Origin: Candidatus Bipolaricaulota bacterium
Lineage (GTDB): Bacteria; Bipolaricaulota; Bipolaricaulia; UBA7950; UBA9294
Direction of reading: 5' to 3'
Assembly (NCBI GenBank): GCA_028278555.1
Contig: JANQEA010000079.1
Location: forward strand, 1 to 64,000
Length of the DNA stretch: 64,000 bases
Shown: piece by piece, positions 57,771 through 64,000 of the stretch
Layout: each line of letters starts with the position of its first letter
How positions within the stretch are numbered: position 1 is the stretch's first letter
Program-made: the position numbers and the translations under genes
Notes under the pieces: generated by a model
What the model was told of the DNA's origin: nothing
What the model saw: only the letters and a program-made list of their open reading frames with translations
Database searches by the model: none

Positions 57771-59011
57771 ACGCAGGGTCCGAAGCCTCTGGACGTGCAA
57801 CGCCGCGCGACCGCTTCCTCGCTGCGGTCGACAGAATCCCAGGGCACGGGGTCAGTTGGGATCTCGGCTACGGGGTCACCGGCTTCTCTCGCGTCGCCCA
57901 TGACAACCTCTGCACTCACCTTGGCATTCCGGTTGGCGAGCCATCCTTCTGGTCAGTAATGCTCCAGACGGTCTATCCGAACCCGGGGTTGCACGAGTCG
58001 ATCTGCGGCGATCTACGGCTCGTCAGCATTCGAGGGCCGATGCAGTCGCCGGACGCTCCGGCGGAGGATGGAACTCCGACGACCTACCGCGATGAGTGGG
58101 GGATTGTCCGGAAGCGCTCCGCCAACGGCCTTTACTACGACATCATCGAGTCGCCGCTTGCCGATTGCGACTCGGCGGGTGCTTGCCTGGCCAGCTTGAC
58201 CGCCCCCGAGAACCCTGTGGAGCGGGTCGCTGGATTGCGTGCCGAGGCGGAGGCGATTCGAGAGGAAGGATACGTCGTCGGTGCATCCTGTTTCGCAGGT
58301 ATCTTCGAGATGCTCTTCTGGCTGCGAGGATTCCAGAACGCGTACCTCGACATCGCGCGCGGGAAGGGCGTGGCGGAGGCAGTCATGGATCGGCTCCTCG
58401 ACGTCCAAAAGGAGTTCTGGGGAGCGATCTGCGACGAGTTGCATGGACTCCTGGACGTTGCATTGCTGACCGAGGATCTCGGAACCCAGCGCGCACTGAT
58501 GATCTCGCCGGGACACTTCCGGACGATGGTCCGTCCGCGAATCGCGGAGCTGATCGCACATATCAAGAGTCGAAGCCCGGAGACGCGGATCCTCCTTCAT
58601 AGCTGTGGTGCCATCGTTCCGCTGATCGGTGATCTGATCGACATCGGCGTCGATCTCCTCAATCCGGTGCAGCCGAAGGCCGCCGGGATGGAACCGCGTG
58701 GGTTGAAGGCCGAGTTCGGAGACGACATCACCTTCCACGGCGGCGTCGACATCCAATCGATCCTCTGCGATGCCTCCCCGACGGAGATCGTCGAGCACGT
58801 CGGGCTTCTTATCGACATCTTGGGAGAACGAGGAGGGTACGTCGTTGCCCCCGCTCACTGTGTCCAGGCCGATGTTCCGCCTGGGAACATCGTTGCCATG
58901 GTGGAGGCGGTGCGAGGAGCGGGGTCGTACCCAGGATTTGAAGAGCAAACTGAACCATCGGGAAAGGAGGTGGCCTCCGTTCAAGGCGAGAGTGGGGAGT
59001 CTCTTCACTAG
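57767..59011 (+). CDS. UroD-fold methyltransferase with zinc-ligand motif
   Basis: A 414-residue UroD-family protein. It has H278-x-C280 (LLHSCGAI) and a later C365 (PAHCVQADV), the H-x-C...C zinc set of MtaA/MtbA/CmuA-type methyltransferases, together with LGTQRALMISPGHFRTMVRP and NPVQPKAAGMEPRGLK. It is thus a better candidate for transfer of a methyl group to or from a corrinoid or thiol than the paralogue at 42943. GTG start at 57767 overlaps the DUF917 stop (GTGA). No corrinoid protein gene is adjacent. Confidence 0.82.
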   Translation: MNAGSEASGRATPRDRFLAAVDRIPGHGVSWDLGYGVTGFSRVAHDNLCTHLGIPVGEPSFWSVMLQTVYPNPGLHESICGDLRLVSIRGPMQSPDAPAEDGTPTTYRDEWGIVRKRSANGLYYDIIESPLADCDSAGACLASLTAPENPVERVAGLRAEAEAIREEGYVVGASCFAGIFEMLFWLRGFQNAYLDIARGKGVAEAVMDRLLDVQKEFWGAICDELHGLLDVALLTEDLGTQRALMISPGHFRTMVRPRIAELIAHIKSRSPETRILLHSCGAIVPLIGDLIDIGVDLLNPVQPKAAGMEPRGLKAEFGDDITFHGGVDIQSILCDASPTEIVEHVGLLIDILGERGGYVVAPAHCVQADVPPGNIVAMVEAVRGAGSYPGFEEQTEPSGKEVASVQGESGESLH

Positions 59012-59068
59012 ATCAATGGCATTTCGGCCGGTTGGCCGACACCCTAGGGAGTCACAAGGGGGAGACAC

Positions 59069-60655
59069 ATGAAGCGTAGTTTGGTTGTTCTACTCAGCAT
59101 GCTGGTGGGGTTGGCGCTGTGCGCCCCGCTGGCTTTGGCGGGAGATTTCACCGTCGCAGTCGGGGCAGAGCTCGAGGGATGGGATCCGCACACCGCGATC
59201 TTCTTCCTCGCCAACGAGATCAACTGGAACACCTACGATCGTCTGTTGACGTTCGAGACGATTCCGGCTGACGAGAGCCCATATGGCGTCGAGATGATCG
59301 ACTCGACGAGGTTGAAGGGAATGCTTGCCGAGTCCTGGGAGCTTGAGGAGAACGGCAAGGTCGTCGTCTTCCATCTCCGCAAGGGCGTCATCTTCCCTTC
59401 GGGGAACGAGTTCACCTCGGAAGACGTCCGCTACTCGATCGAGCGGAAGTGGGAGATCCCGACGGCGAGCCGCTGGATCCTGAACGTCATGGGGCTATCG
59501 ACGCTCGACAACATGGTCGTCGTCGACGACTACACCATCAAGTTCATCCTCGATGCGCCGAACGCGATCTTCCTTCCCGGCTGGGCATTCCTCAGCACGA
59601 TGTCGATCGTCGACGCAACCGAGCTGAAGAAGCACGTGACGGATGACGATCCATACGGCCACGACTACCTGAACCTGAACATCGTTCCGACGGGACCCTA
59701 CACGTTGGAGAGCTATGTCCCGGGTTCGGAAGTCATCCTGAAGGCCTACGAAGGGTACTGGGGCGGCGTTCCGACGACCGATCGGATCATCTACAAGGTC
59801 GTTCCGGAAGAGGCGAACCGCGTTCTCCTGCTGAAGAGCGGCGACGTCGATATGGCTTACTTCATTTCGGCGGAGCAGGTCAGCTCTCAGCTGATGGACG
59901 CGCCGGGCGTCAATGTCTTCTCGATCCCGACCGCGGGCTCGCAGTACTTCTGCCTGCAGACGACGAGAGAGCCCCTCTACAACACCCTCGTCCGCCGCGC
60001 GATCGCCTACGCGGTCCCGTACGACGATCTGATCGAGAACGTCATGTACGGCTTCGCGTCTCGTGCGACCAGCCCGGTCCCGACACTCACCGCATTCCAC
60101 AAGGACGTCTATCCGTACGACTACAACCCGGACAAGGCGCGCGAGCTGCTCGCTCAGGCCGGATACGGCCCTGGCGACATCACGCTGACGCTGAGCTATC
60201 GGCTCGACAATCCCGACGAAGAGGCTGTGGCCATCTATCTCAAGGATGCCCTCGACGACGTCGGGATCAACGTCATCATCGACAAGGTCGCGTCGACGCG
60301 CTTCTCCGAGATGCGCGGGTCGCAGGACTACGAGATGGCCCTGCTGTTCTGGATTCCGTACGTCAACAACCCGGTCTATCAGCTGAGCTACGGCTATCAC
60401 AGCTCGAGCGGCTGCTGCAACTACGGCCGCTACACGAACGCGACGTTCGATGCGATGCTCGACGCCGCGAAGGCCGAGACGGATCCGGTCGTGCAGGAAG
60501 GCCTGGTGAACGCGATGCAGGAACTGATCGCGGGCGAAGTCCCGATCATCCTCCTGTACCATCCGAATCGCCAGATCACCATACGAGACAACGTGACGGG
60601 CTACGTCTACTGGACGAACTTCCTCGTTCGCTACGACGTGATGAGCGCGGAGTAG
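59069..60655 (+). CDS. Oligopeptide/dipeptide-type ABC substrate-binding protein
   Basis: A 528-residue SBP of the family 5 type. Signal peptide 1-24 (MKRSLVVLLSMLVGLALCAPLALA, cleavage after ALA); no lipobox Cys at the processing site. The mature start GDFTVAVGAELEGWDPHT and GVIFPSGNEFTSEDVRYSIERK are family motifs. Substrate could be a peptide, an amino-acid derivative or an amine, in keeping with the catabolic genes before it. It leads the importer genes and starts behind AAGGGGGAGA. Confidence 0.9.
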   Translation: MKRSLVVLLSMLVGLALCAPLALAGDFTVAVGAELEGWDPHTAIFFLANEINWNTYDRLLTFETIPADESPYGVEMIDSTRLKGMLAESWELEENGKVVVFHLRKGVIFPSGNEFTSEDVRYSIERKWEIPTASRWILNVMGLSTLDNMVVVDDYTIKFILDAPNAIFLPGWAFLSTMSIVDATELKKHVTDDDPYGHDYLNLNIVPTGPYTLESYVPGSEVILKAYEGYWGGVPTTDRIIYKVVPEEANRVLLLKSGDVDMAYFISAEQVSSQLMDAPGVNVFSIPTAGSQYFCLQTTREPLYNTLVRRAIAYAVPYDDLIENVMYGFASRATSPVPTLTAFHKDVYPYDYNPDKARELLAQAGYGPGDITLTLSYRLDNPDEEAVAIYLKDALDDVGINVIIDKVASTRFSEMRGSQDYEMALLFWIPYVNNPVYQLSYGYHSSSGCCNYGRYTNATFDAMLDAAKAETDPVVQEGLVNAMQELIAGEVPIILLYHPNRQITIRDNVTGYVYWTNFLVRYDVMSAE

Positions 60656-60671
60656 CCCAAGTCTAGACAGG

Positions 60672-60703
60672 GCAGAGGGGGCGGCCCCGTCCGCCCCCTC
60701 TGC
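60672..60703 (+). other. Intercistronic hairpin after the binding-protein gene
   Basis: Perfect 13-base arms GCAGAGGGGGCGG and CCGCCCCCTCTGC with a 6-base loop, 17 bases after the binding-protein stop and 17 before the permease start. No T-tract. Same place and style as the hairpin at 9105 in the sugar importer. Confidence 0.6.
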
Positions 60704-60720
60704 GTCCAACGAGGTGCTCG

Positions 60721-61734
60721 ATGCGGCTTACCTTCTTCGTGATTCGGAGACTCCTCCAGCTGATTCCCGTGCTGATCGGCGTCTCCGTGATCACGTTCAC
60801 GACCGCGCGTCTCCTTCCCGGAAACGCAGCGATCATGGCCGCGGGTCCGCTTGCTTCGCCGGAGGACATCGAGCGTCTCGAGAAGCACATGAAGCTCGAT
60901 CGCCCGATCTGGGAGCAGTACTTCGCGTACGTGAACGACATCTTCCATGGCGACTTTGGCAAGTCGTGGCGGACGGGGCGTCCGGTGCTCGTCGAGCTCT
61001 GGGAGCACTTCCCCGCATCCTTTGAGTTGGTCACCTTCTCCCTGTTCGTCGCGATCCTGATCGGGATTCCATTGGGCGTGGTCGCCGCGATACGACAAGG
61101 GTCCCGCCTGGACCAGCTGCTGAGAGGGATCTCGGTCGGGGGGATCTCGATTCCCGTCTTCTGGTCCGGTTTGGTCGCCATCTTCGTCTTCTACTTCCTG
61201 CTGAAGATCGCGCCGCCACCGATCGGCCGGATTGGGTTCTCGGTTCGACCGCCGGAGCATGTCACCGGCTTCTACATTCTCGATTCGATCCTGACGTTGA
61301 ACGGACCGGCGCTCGCCTCGAGCCTGTCGCAGCTGGCGCTTCCGTCGCTGACCCTGATCATCGCAATGACGTCTCCGATCATCCGGATCACCCGGTCGAG
61401 CATGCTCGATGTCCTGAAGGAAGACTACATCCGCTCGGCGAAGGCGTCCGGCCTCCGTCGCCCCGTCATCCTCTTCCGGGATGCTCTGAAGAACGCACTC
61501 CTCCCGGTGATCACGCTGATCGGCGGATACTACGGCTACTCGCTCGGAGGCGAGGTCCTGGTCGAGCAGATCTTCTCCTGGCCTGGAATGGGGCGGTACT
61601 CGGTCGAGGCGATCTTCAACCTCGACTACGCGCCGGTCCAAGCGTTCGTCATGTTGACCGCCGTCCTCTACGTCGCCATCTACACCATCGTCGATGTCCT
61701 GTACGCCATCATCGATCCGAGGATCCGATACTGA
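60721..61734 (+). CDS. ABC peptide-type permease, DppB/OppB family
   Basis: A 337-residue inner-membrane permease with six helices, opening FFVIRRLLQLIPVLIGVSVITFTT, the DppB signature, and the cytoplasmic loop YIRSAKASGLRRPVILFRDALKNALLP that contacts the ATPase. The first gene after the binding protein; ATG follows GAGGTGCTCG. The partner DppC starts two bases after its stop. Confidence 0.93.
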   Translation: MRLTFFVIRRLLQLIPVLIGVSVITFTTARLLPGNAAIMAAGPLASPEDIERLEKHMKLDRPIWEQYFAYVNDIFHGDFGKSWRTGRPVLVELWEHFPASFELVTFSLFVAILIGIPLGVVAAIRQGSRLDQLLRGISVGGISIPVFWSGLVAIFVFYFLLKIAPPPIGRIGFSVRPPEHVTGFYILDSILTLNGPALASSLSQLALPSLTLIIAMTSPIIRITRSSMLDVLKEDYIRSAKASGLRRPVILFRDALKNALLPVITLIGGYYGYSLGGEVLVEQIFSWPGMGRYSVEAIFNLDYAPVQAFVMLTAVLYVAIYTIVDVLYAIIDPRIRY

Positions 61735-61736
61735 CC

Positions 61737-62657
61737 ATGCGACGACGAACGGAGAACACGCCGGTAGCGATCGAGCGATTGACGAGGCAGGCGAACCGCT
61801 TCGCCGAGATTACGAAACGGCGATTCGGGTTCGCGTATCTCGTCTTCCGGTTGAATCCGGCATCCCTGCTCGGCCTGATCATCGTGGTTGCGCTCTTTCT
61901 GAGCGCCTTCTTCGGGCCGCTCGCGCTCCCCTACTCGCCGGACAAGACGAACGCGCCGGAGCGATTCCAAGCGCCGTCTTCGTCCCACTTCTTCGGGACC
62001 GACAAGTACGGGCGGGATGTCTTCACGCGAGTTCTCTCCGCGGCTCGGGTCGACTTGTTGATCGCGCTCGGGTCGATCGGCCTGGCGTTCGTGATCGGCA
62101 CGGCGATCGGATCCCTCGCCGCCTACTTCGGGAAGGCCGTCGACGCTGTGCTGATGAGGATCATGGATATGATCAAGTCCTTCCCGCAGTTCATCCTGGC
62201 GATGGCGCTGGTCGCCGCACTCGGGCCGGGCGTTCGGAATCTGATCATCGTCATCACCGTCATCATGGTGCCGAGCTTCGCGCGGATGATCCGGAGCCGC
62301 GTCCTCTCGCTCCGCGAGATGGCCTACGTCGATGCCGCCCGGACGAGCGGAGTTCCGTGGTGGAAGATCATCACCGCCTATCTCATCCCCAACAGCCTGG
62401 GGACGCTGGTTGTCACCGCGGCGCTGAACGTCAGCTATGCGATGCTCGACGCAGCCGGACTTAGCTACCTCGGGCTCGGCGTACGACCCCCGCAGGCCGA
62501 GTGGGGGACGATGATCAGCGAGGGGACGAGCCAGCTTCTCGCCGGCCGGTGGTGGATCAGCGTCTTTCCCGGACTGGCCCTCTTCCTGGCGGTCCTCGGG
62601 TTCAACCTCCTGGCCGACGGGCTCCGCGACATCATCGATCCGAGGATGAGACGATGA
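61737..62657 (+). CDS. ABC peptide-type permease, DppC/OppC family
   Basis: A 306-residue permease. N-terminal soluble part, then six helices beginning LLGLIIVVALFLSAFFG, the DppC motif FFGTDKYGRDVFTRVL at about 85-100 and the EAA-type loop YVDAARTSGVPWWKIITAYLIPN. Overlaps the downstream ATPase as ATGA, so the subunits are translated in order. Confidence 0.93.
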   Translation: MRRRTENTPVAIERLTRQANRFAEITKRRFGFAYLVFRLNPASLLGLIIVVALFLSAFFGPLALPYSPDKTNAPERFQAPSSSHFFGTDKYGRDVFTRVLSAARVDLLIALGSIGLAFVIGTAIGSLAAYFGKAVDAVLMRIMDMIKSFPQFILAMALVAALGPGVRNLIIVITVIMVPSFARMIRSRVLSLREMAYVDAARTSGVPWWKIITAYLIPNSLGTLVVTAALNVSYAMLDAAGLSYLGLGVRPPQAEWGTMISEGTSQLLAGRWWISVFPGLALFLAVLGFNLLADGLRDIIDPRMRR

Positions 62658-63643
62658 CGAACGCCGTGATCGAGATCCGAGACCTGAACGTCCGCTTCTT
62701 CACGTACTACGGCGTCGTCCGCGCCGTGAATGGGGTCACGTTCTCCGTCTACGCCGACGAGACGCTCGGGATCGTTGGGGAATCGGGCTCCGGGAAGTCG
62801 GTGACCGCCCTCTCGATGATGGGACTGATTGAGCCTCCCGGGTACGTCGCCGGTGGCGAGATCCTCTTCTCCGGTCGCGACCTAACGCGGATCACGCCGG
62901 ACGAATGGCTCCGTCTGCGGGGCGATGAGATTACGATGTGCTTCCAGAACCCGATGCGCGCTCTCAACCCTGTGATGAAGATCGGCCGTCAGCTTGCGCG
63001 CGTTCACATGACGCACAACGACTCGACGCTCAAGGAAGCGACCGACCGCGCGATCGCGCTCCTCGAAGAGGTGAACATCGCTGACGCCGAGCGGCTGATG
63101 AGTCGGTACCCGCACCAGCTCTCCGGCGGAATGTGTCAGCGCGTGATGACGGTGATGGCGCTGATCTGCGAGCCGCGTGTGCTGATTCTCGACGAGCCGA
63201 CGACAGGGCTCGACGTCACGGTGCAGAAGCAGCTGCTGCACCTTCTCCGGGAGTTGAGGGAGCGGACCTCCGCTTCTCAGATGCTGATCACCCATGATCT
63301 TGGCGTCGTTGCGAACATCTGCGATCGGGTCGTCGTCATGTATGGCGGACGTGTGATGGAGAGCGCAGGAATCGATGCGCTCTTCGGGAGACCTCAGCAC
63401 CCGTACACGATCGCGCTGCTCCATTCGATTCCCCAAGTCGATGCGCGAACTCAGCTGAGGCCGATCCCCGGGGCCGTCCCGGAACCGCTGAATCTCCCGA
63501 GTGGTTGTCCGTTCCACCCGCGTTGTTCGCACACGATGCCGATCTGCTCCGCGACCGTCCCGCCACTCTTCGATGTCGCGGAGGGTCAGCAGGCAGCCTG
63601 CCATCTCTTCAGCAAGGAGGTCGCCGATGTCGCCGTTGCTTGA
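62654..63643 (+). CDS. ABC peptide-type ATPase, DppD/OppD family
   Basis: A 329-residue ATPase with Walker A GESGSGKS (about 42-49), signature LSGGMCQRVM, in which the usual Q is M, Walker B LILDEPTTGLD, and the C-terminal Fe-S-like Cys region (SGCPFHPRCSHTMPIC) present in DppD/OppD. Start overlaps the upstream stop (ATGA). It overlaps the second ATPase gene by 17 bases. Confidence 0.92.
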   Translation: MTNAVIEIRDLNVRFFTYYGVVRAVNGVTFSVYADETLGIVGESGSGKSVTALSMMGLIEPPGYVAGGEILFSGRDLTRITPDEWLRLRGDEITMCFQNPMRALNPVMKIGRQLARVHMTHNDSTLKEATDRAIALLEEVNIADAERLMSRYPHQLSGGMCQRVMTVMALICEPRVLILDEPTTGLDVTVQKQLLHLLRELRERTSASQMLITHDLGVVANICDRVVVMYGGRVMESAGIDALFGRPQHPYTIALLHSIPQVDARTQLRPIPGAVPEPLNLPSGCPFHPRCSHTMPICSATVPPLFDVAEGQQAACHLFSKEVADVAVA

Positions 63644-64000
63644 GGCTGTCAACCTGGTGAAGCACTTCCAGGTCAAGGGGGACGTGCCGTTCCTCTCGAA
63701 GACGGTCCATGCCGTCGACGGGATCAGCTTCAGCATCGAGCCGGATCGGTCGCTCGGGATCGTCGGAGAGAGCGGCTCGGGGAAGACGACGATCGCACGA
63801 TGTCTCGTCCGGCTCTACAAGCCGACCGCCGGCGATGTTTGCCTCGAAGGGAAGAGCATCTCCACGCGAGCGGGGATCCGGCAGCTGCGAAAGCGGGTGC
63901 AGATGGTCTTCCAGGATCCGGGCGGCTCGTTGAACCCGAAGTTCTCTGCTGAACGGATCATCCGCGAGTCGCTTCTCCATCTCCGCGTTGCCAAGCGCCG
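63627..64000 (+). CDS. ABC peptide-type ATPase, DppF/OppF family (partial, runs off the right edge)
   Basis: The first 124 or so residues are visible: MSPLLEAVNLVKHFQVKGD, then Walker A GESGSGKTT (about 52-60) and VQMVFQDPGGSLNPKFS, the Q-loop wording of the OppF family. Signature and Walker B lie outside the window. Start at 63627 follows AAGGAGG and lies inside the end of the DppD gene. Full length is normally about 320. Confidence 0.9.
   Translation, partial: MSPLLEAVNLVKHFQVKGDVPFLSKTVHAVDGISFSIEPDRSLGIVGESGSGKTTIARCLVRLYKPTAGDVCLEGKSISTRAGIRQLRKRVQMVFQDPGGSLNPKFSAERIIRESLLHLRVAKR

Noticed and set aside
1-64000. CRISPR, tRNA, rRNA or transposon
   Set aside because: No regular direct-repeat spacing, no transposase-like protein and no recognised structural RNA were seen by eye; a tRNAscan or Infernal run would be needed to exclude small RNA genes.

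Overview
The window is GC-rich bacterial DNA, packed with genes that have clear Shine-Dalgarno sites, frequent GTG starts and many 1-4 base stop/start overlaps. No rRNA, tRNA, insertion sequence or CRISPR array was seen. The gene set suggests a diderm, largely anaerobic heterotroph with folate-linked C1 metabolism: a cytoplasmic [NiFe] hydrogenase, MetV/MetF, a non-pyrrolysine MttB homologue, UroD-type methyltransferases, and a tungsten-type aldehyde ferredoxin oxidoreductase with its own ferredoxin. An uncultured lineage such as Bipolaricaulota or a Chloroflexota-like group would fit, but this placement is a guess without phylogeny.

Region 1 (about 1-19700) is a sugar island. On the minus strand an ABC sugar importer (binding protein, two permeases, ATPase) runs into glk, pgi, rpiA, zwf and pgl, taking imported glucoside to glucose 6-phosphate and on through the oxidative pentose phosphate route. 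A second minus-strand unit encodes a DeoR regulator, a GT4 glycosyltransferase and a uridine-kinase-like P-loop kinase. Divergent to it, galT, a beta-phosphoglucomutase/trehalose-phosphatase fusion, a GH65 disaccharide phosphorylase, an EamA exporter and a 66-residue membrane protein lie on the plus strand. The DeoR/galT promoters overlap face to face.

Region 2 (19700-38200) is mixed. It holds a DUF427 protein, a small membrane protein, a MATE exporter, a LolD/FtsX-type ABC system with a LolA-like periplasmic protein, a DsrE-acetamidase-amidohydrolase-aldo/keto reductase run, guaA with an odd duplicated leader, a 1527-residue Asp-box propeller protein, a MetE-like protein and a lipoprotein.

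Region 3 (38200-64000) is a long plus-strand catabolic and C1 locus. It starts with a hydrogenase small subunit, large subunit, maturation protease, metV and metF in one tight operon, suggesting hydrogen-driven methylene-THF reduction. Then come a UroD-type protein, the MttB homologue, a MoaD/ThiS-like protein, two flavoproteins and a hydantoin racemase-like protein. An IclR unit follows (octopine-type dehydrogenase, CoA-acylating aldehyde dehydrogenase, M29-like enzyme, ferredoxin, aldehyde ferredoxin oxidoreductase, second MoaD-like protein). It ends with a flavin reductase, DUF917, a second UroD-type methyltransferase and an oligopeptide-type ABC importer that runs off the right edge. No corrinoid protein gene is present, so the methyl-transfer chain must be completed from elsewhere in the genome.

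Perfect GC-rich intergenic hairpins recur, including one directly after each of the two ABC binding-protein genes.
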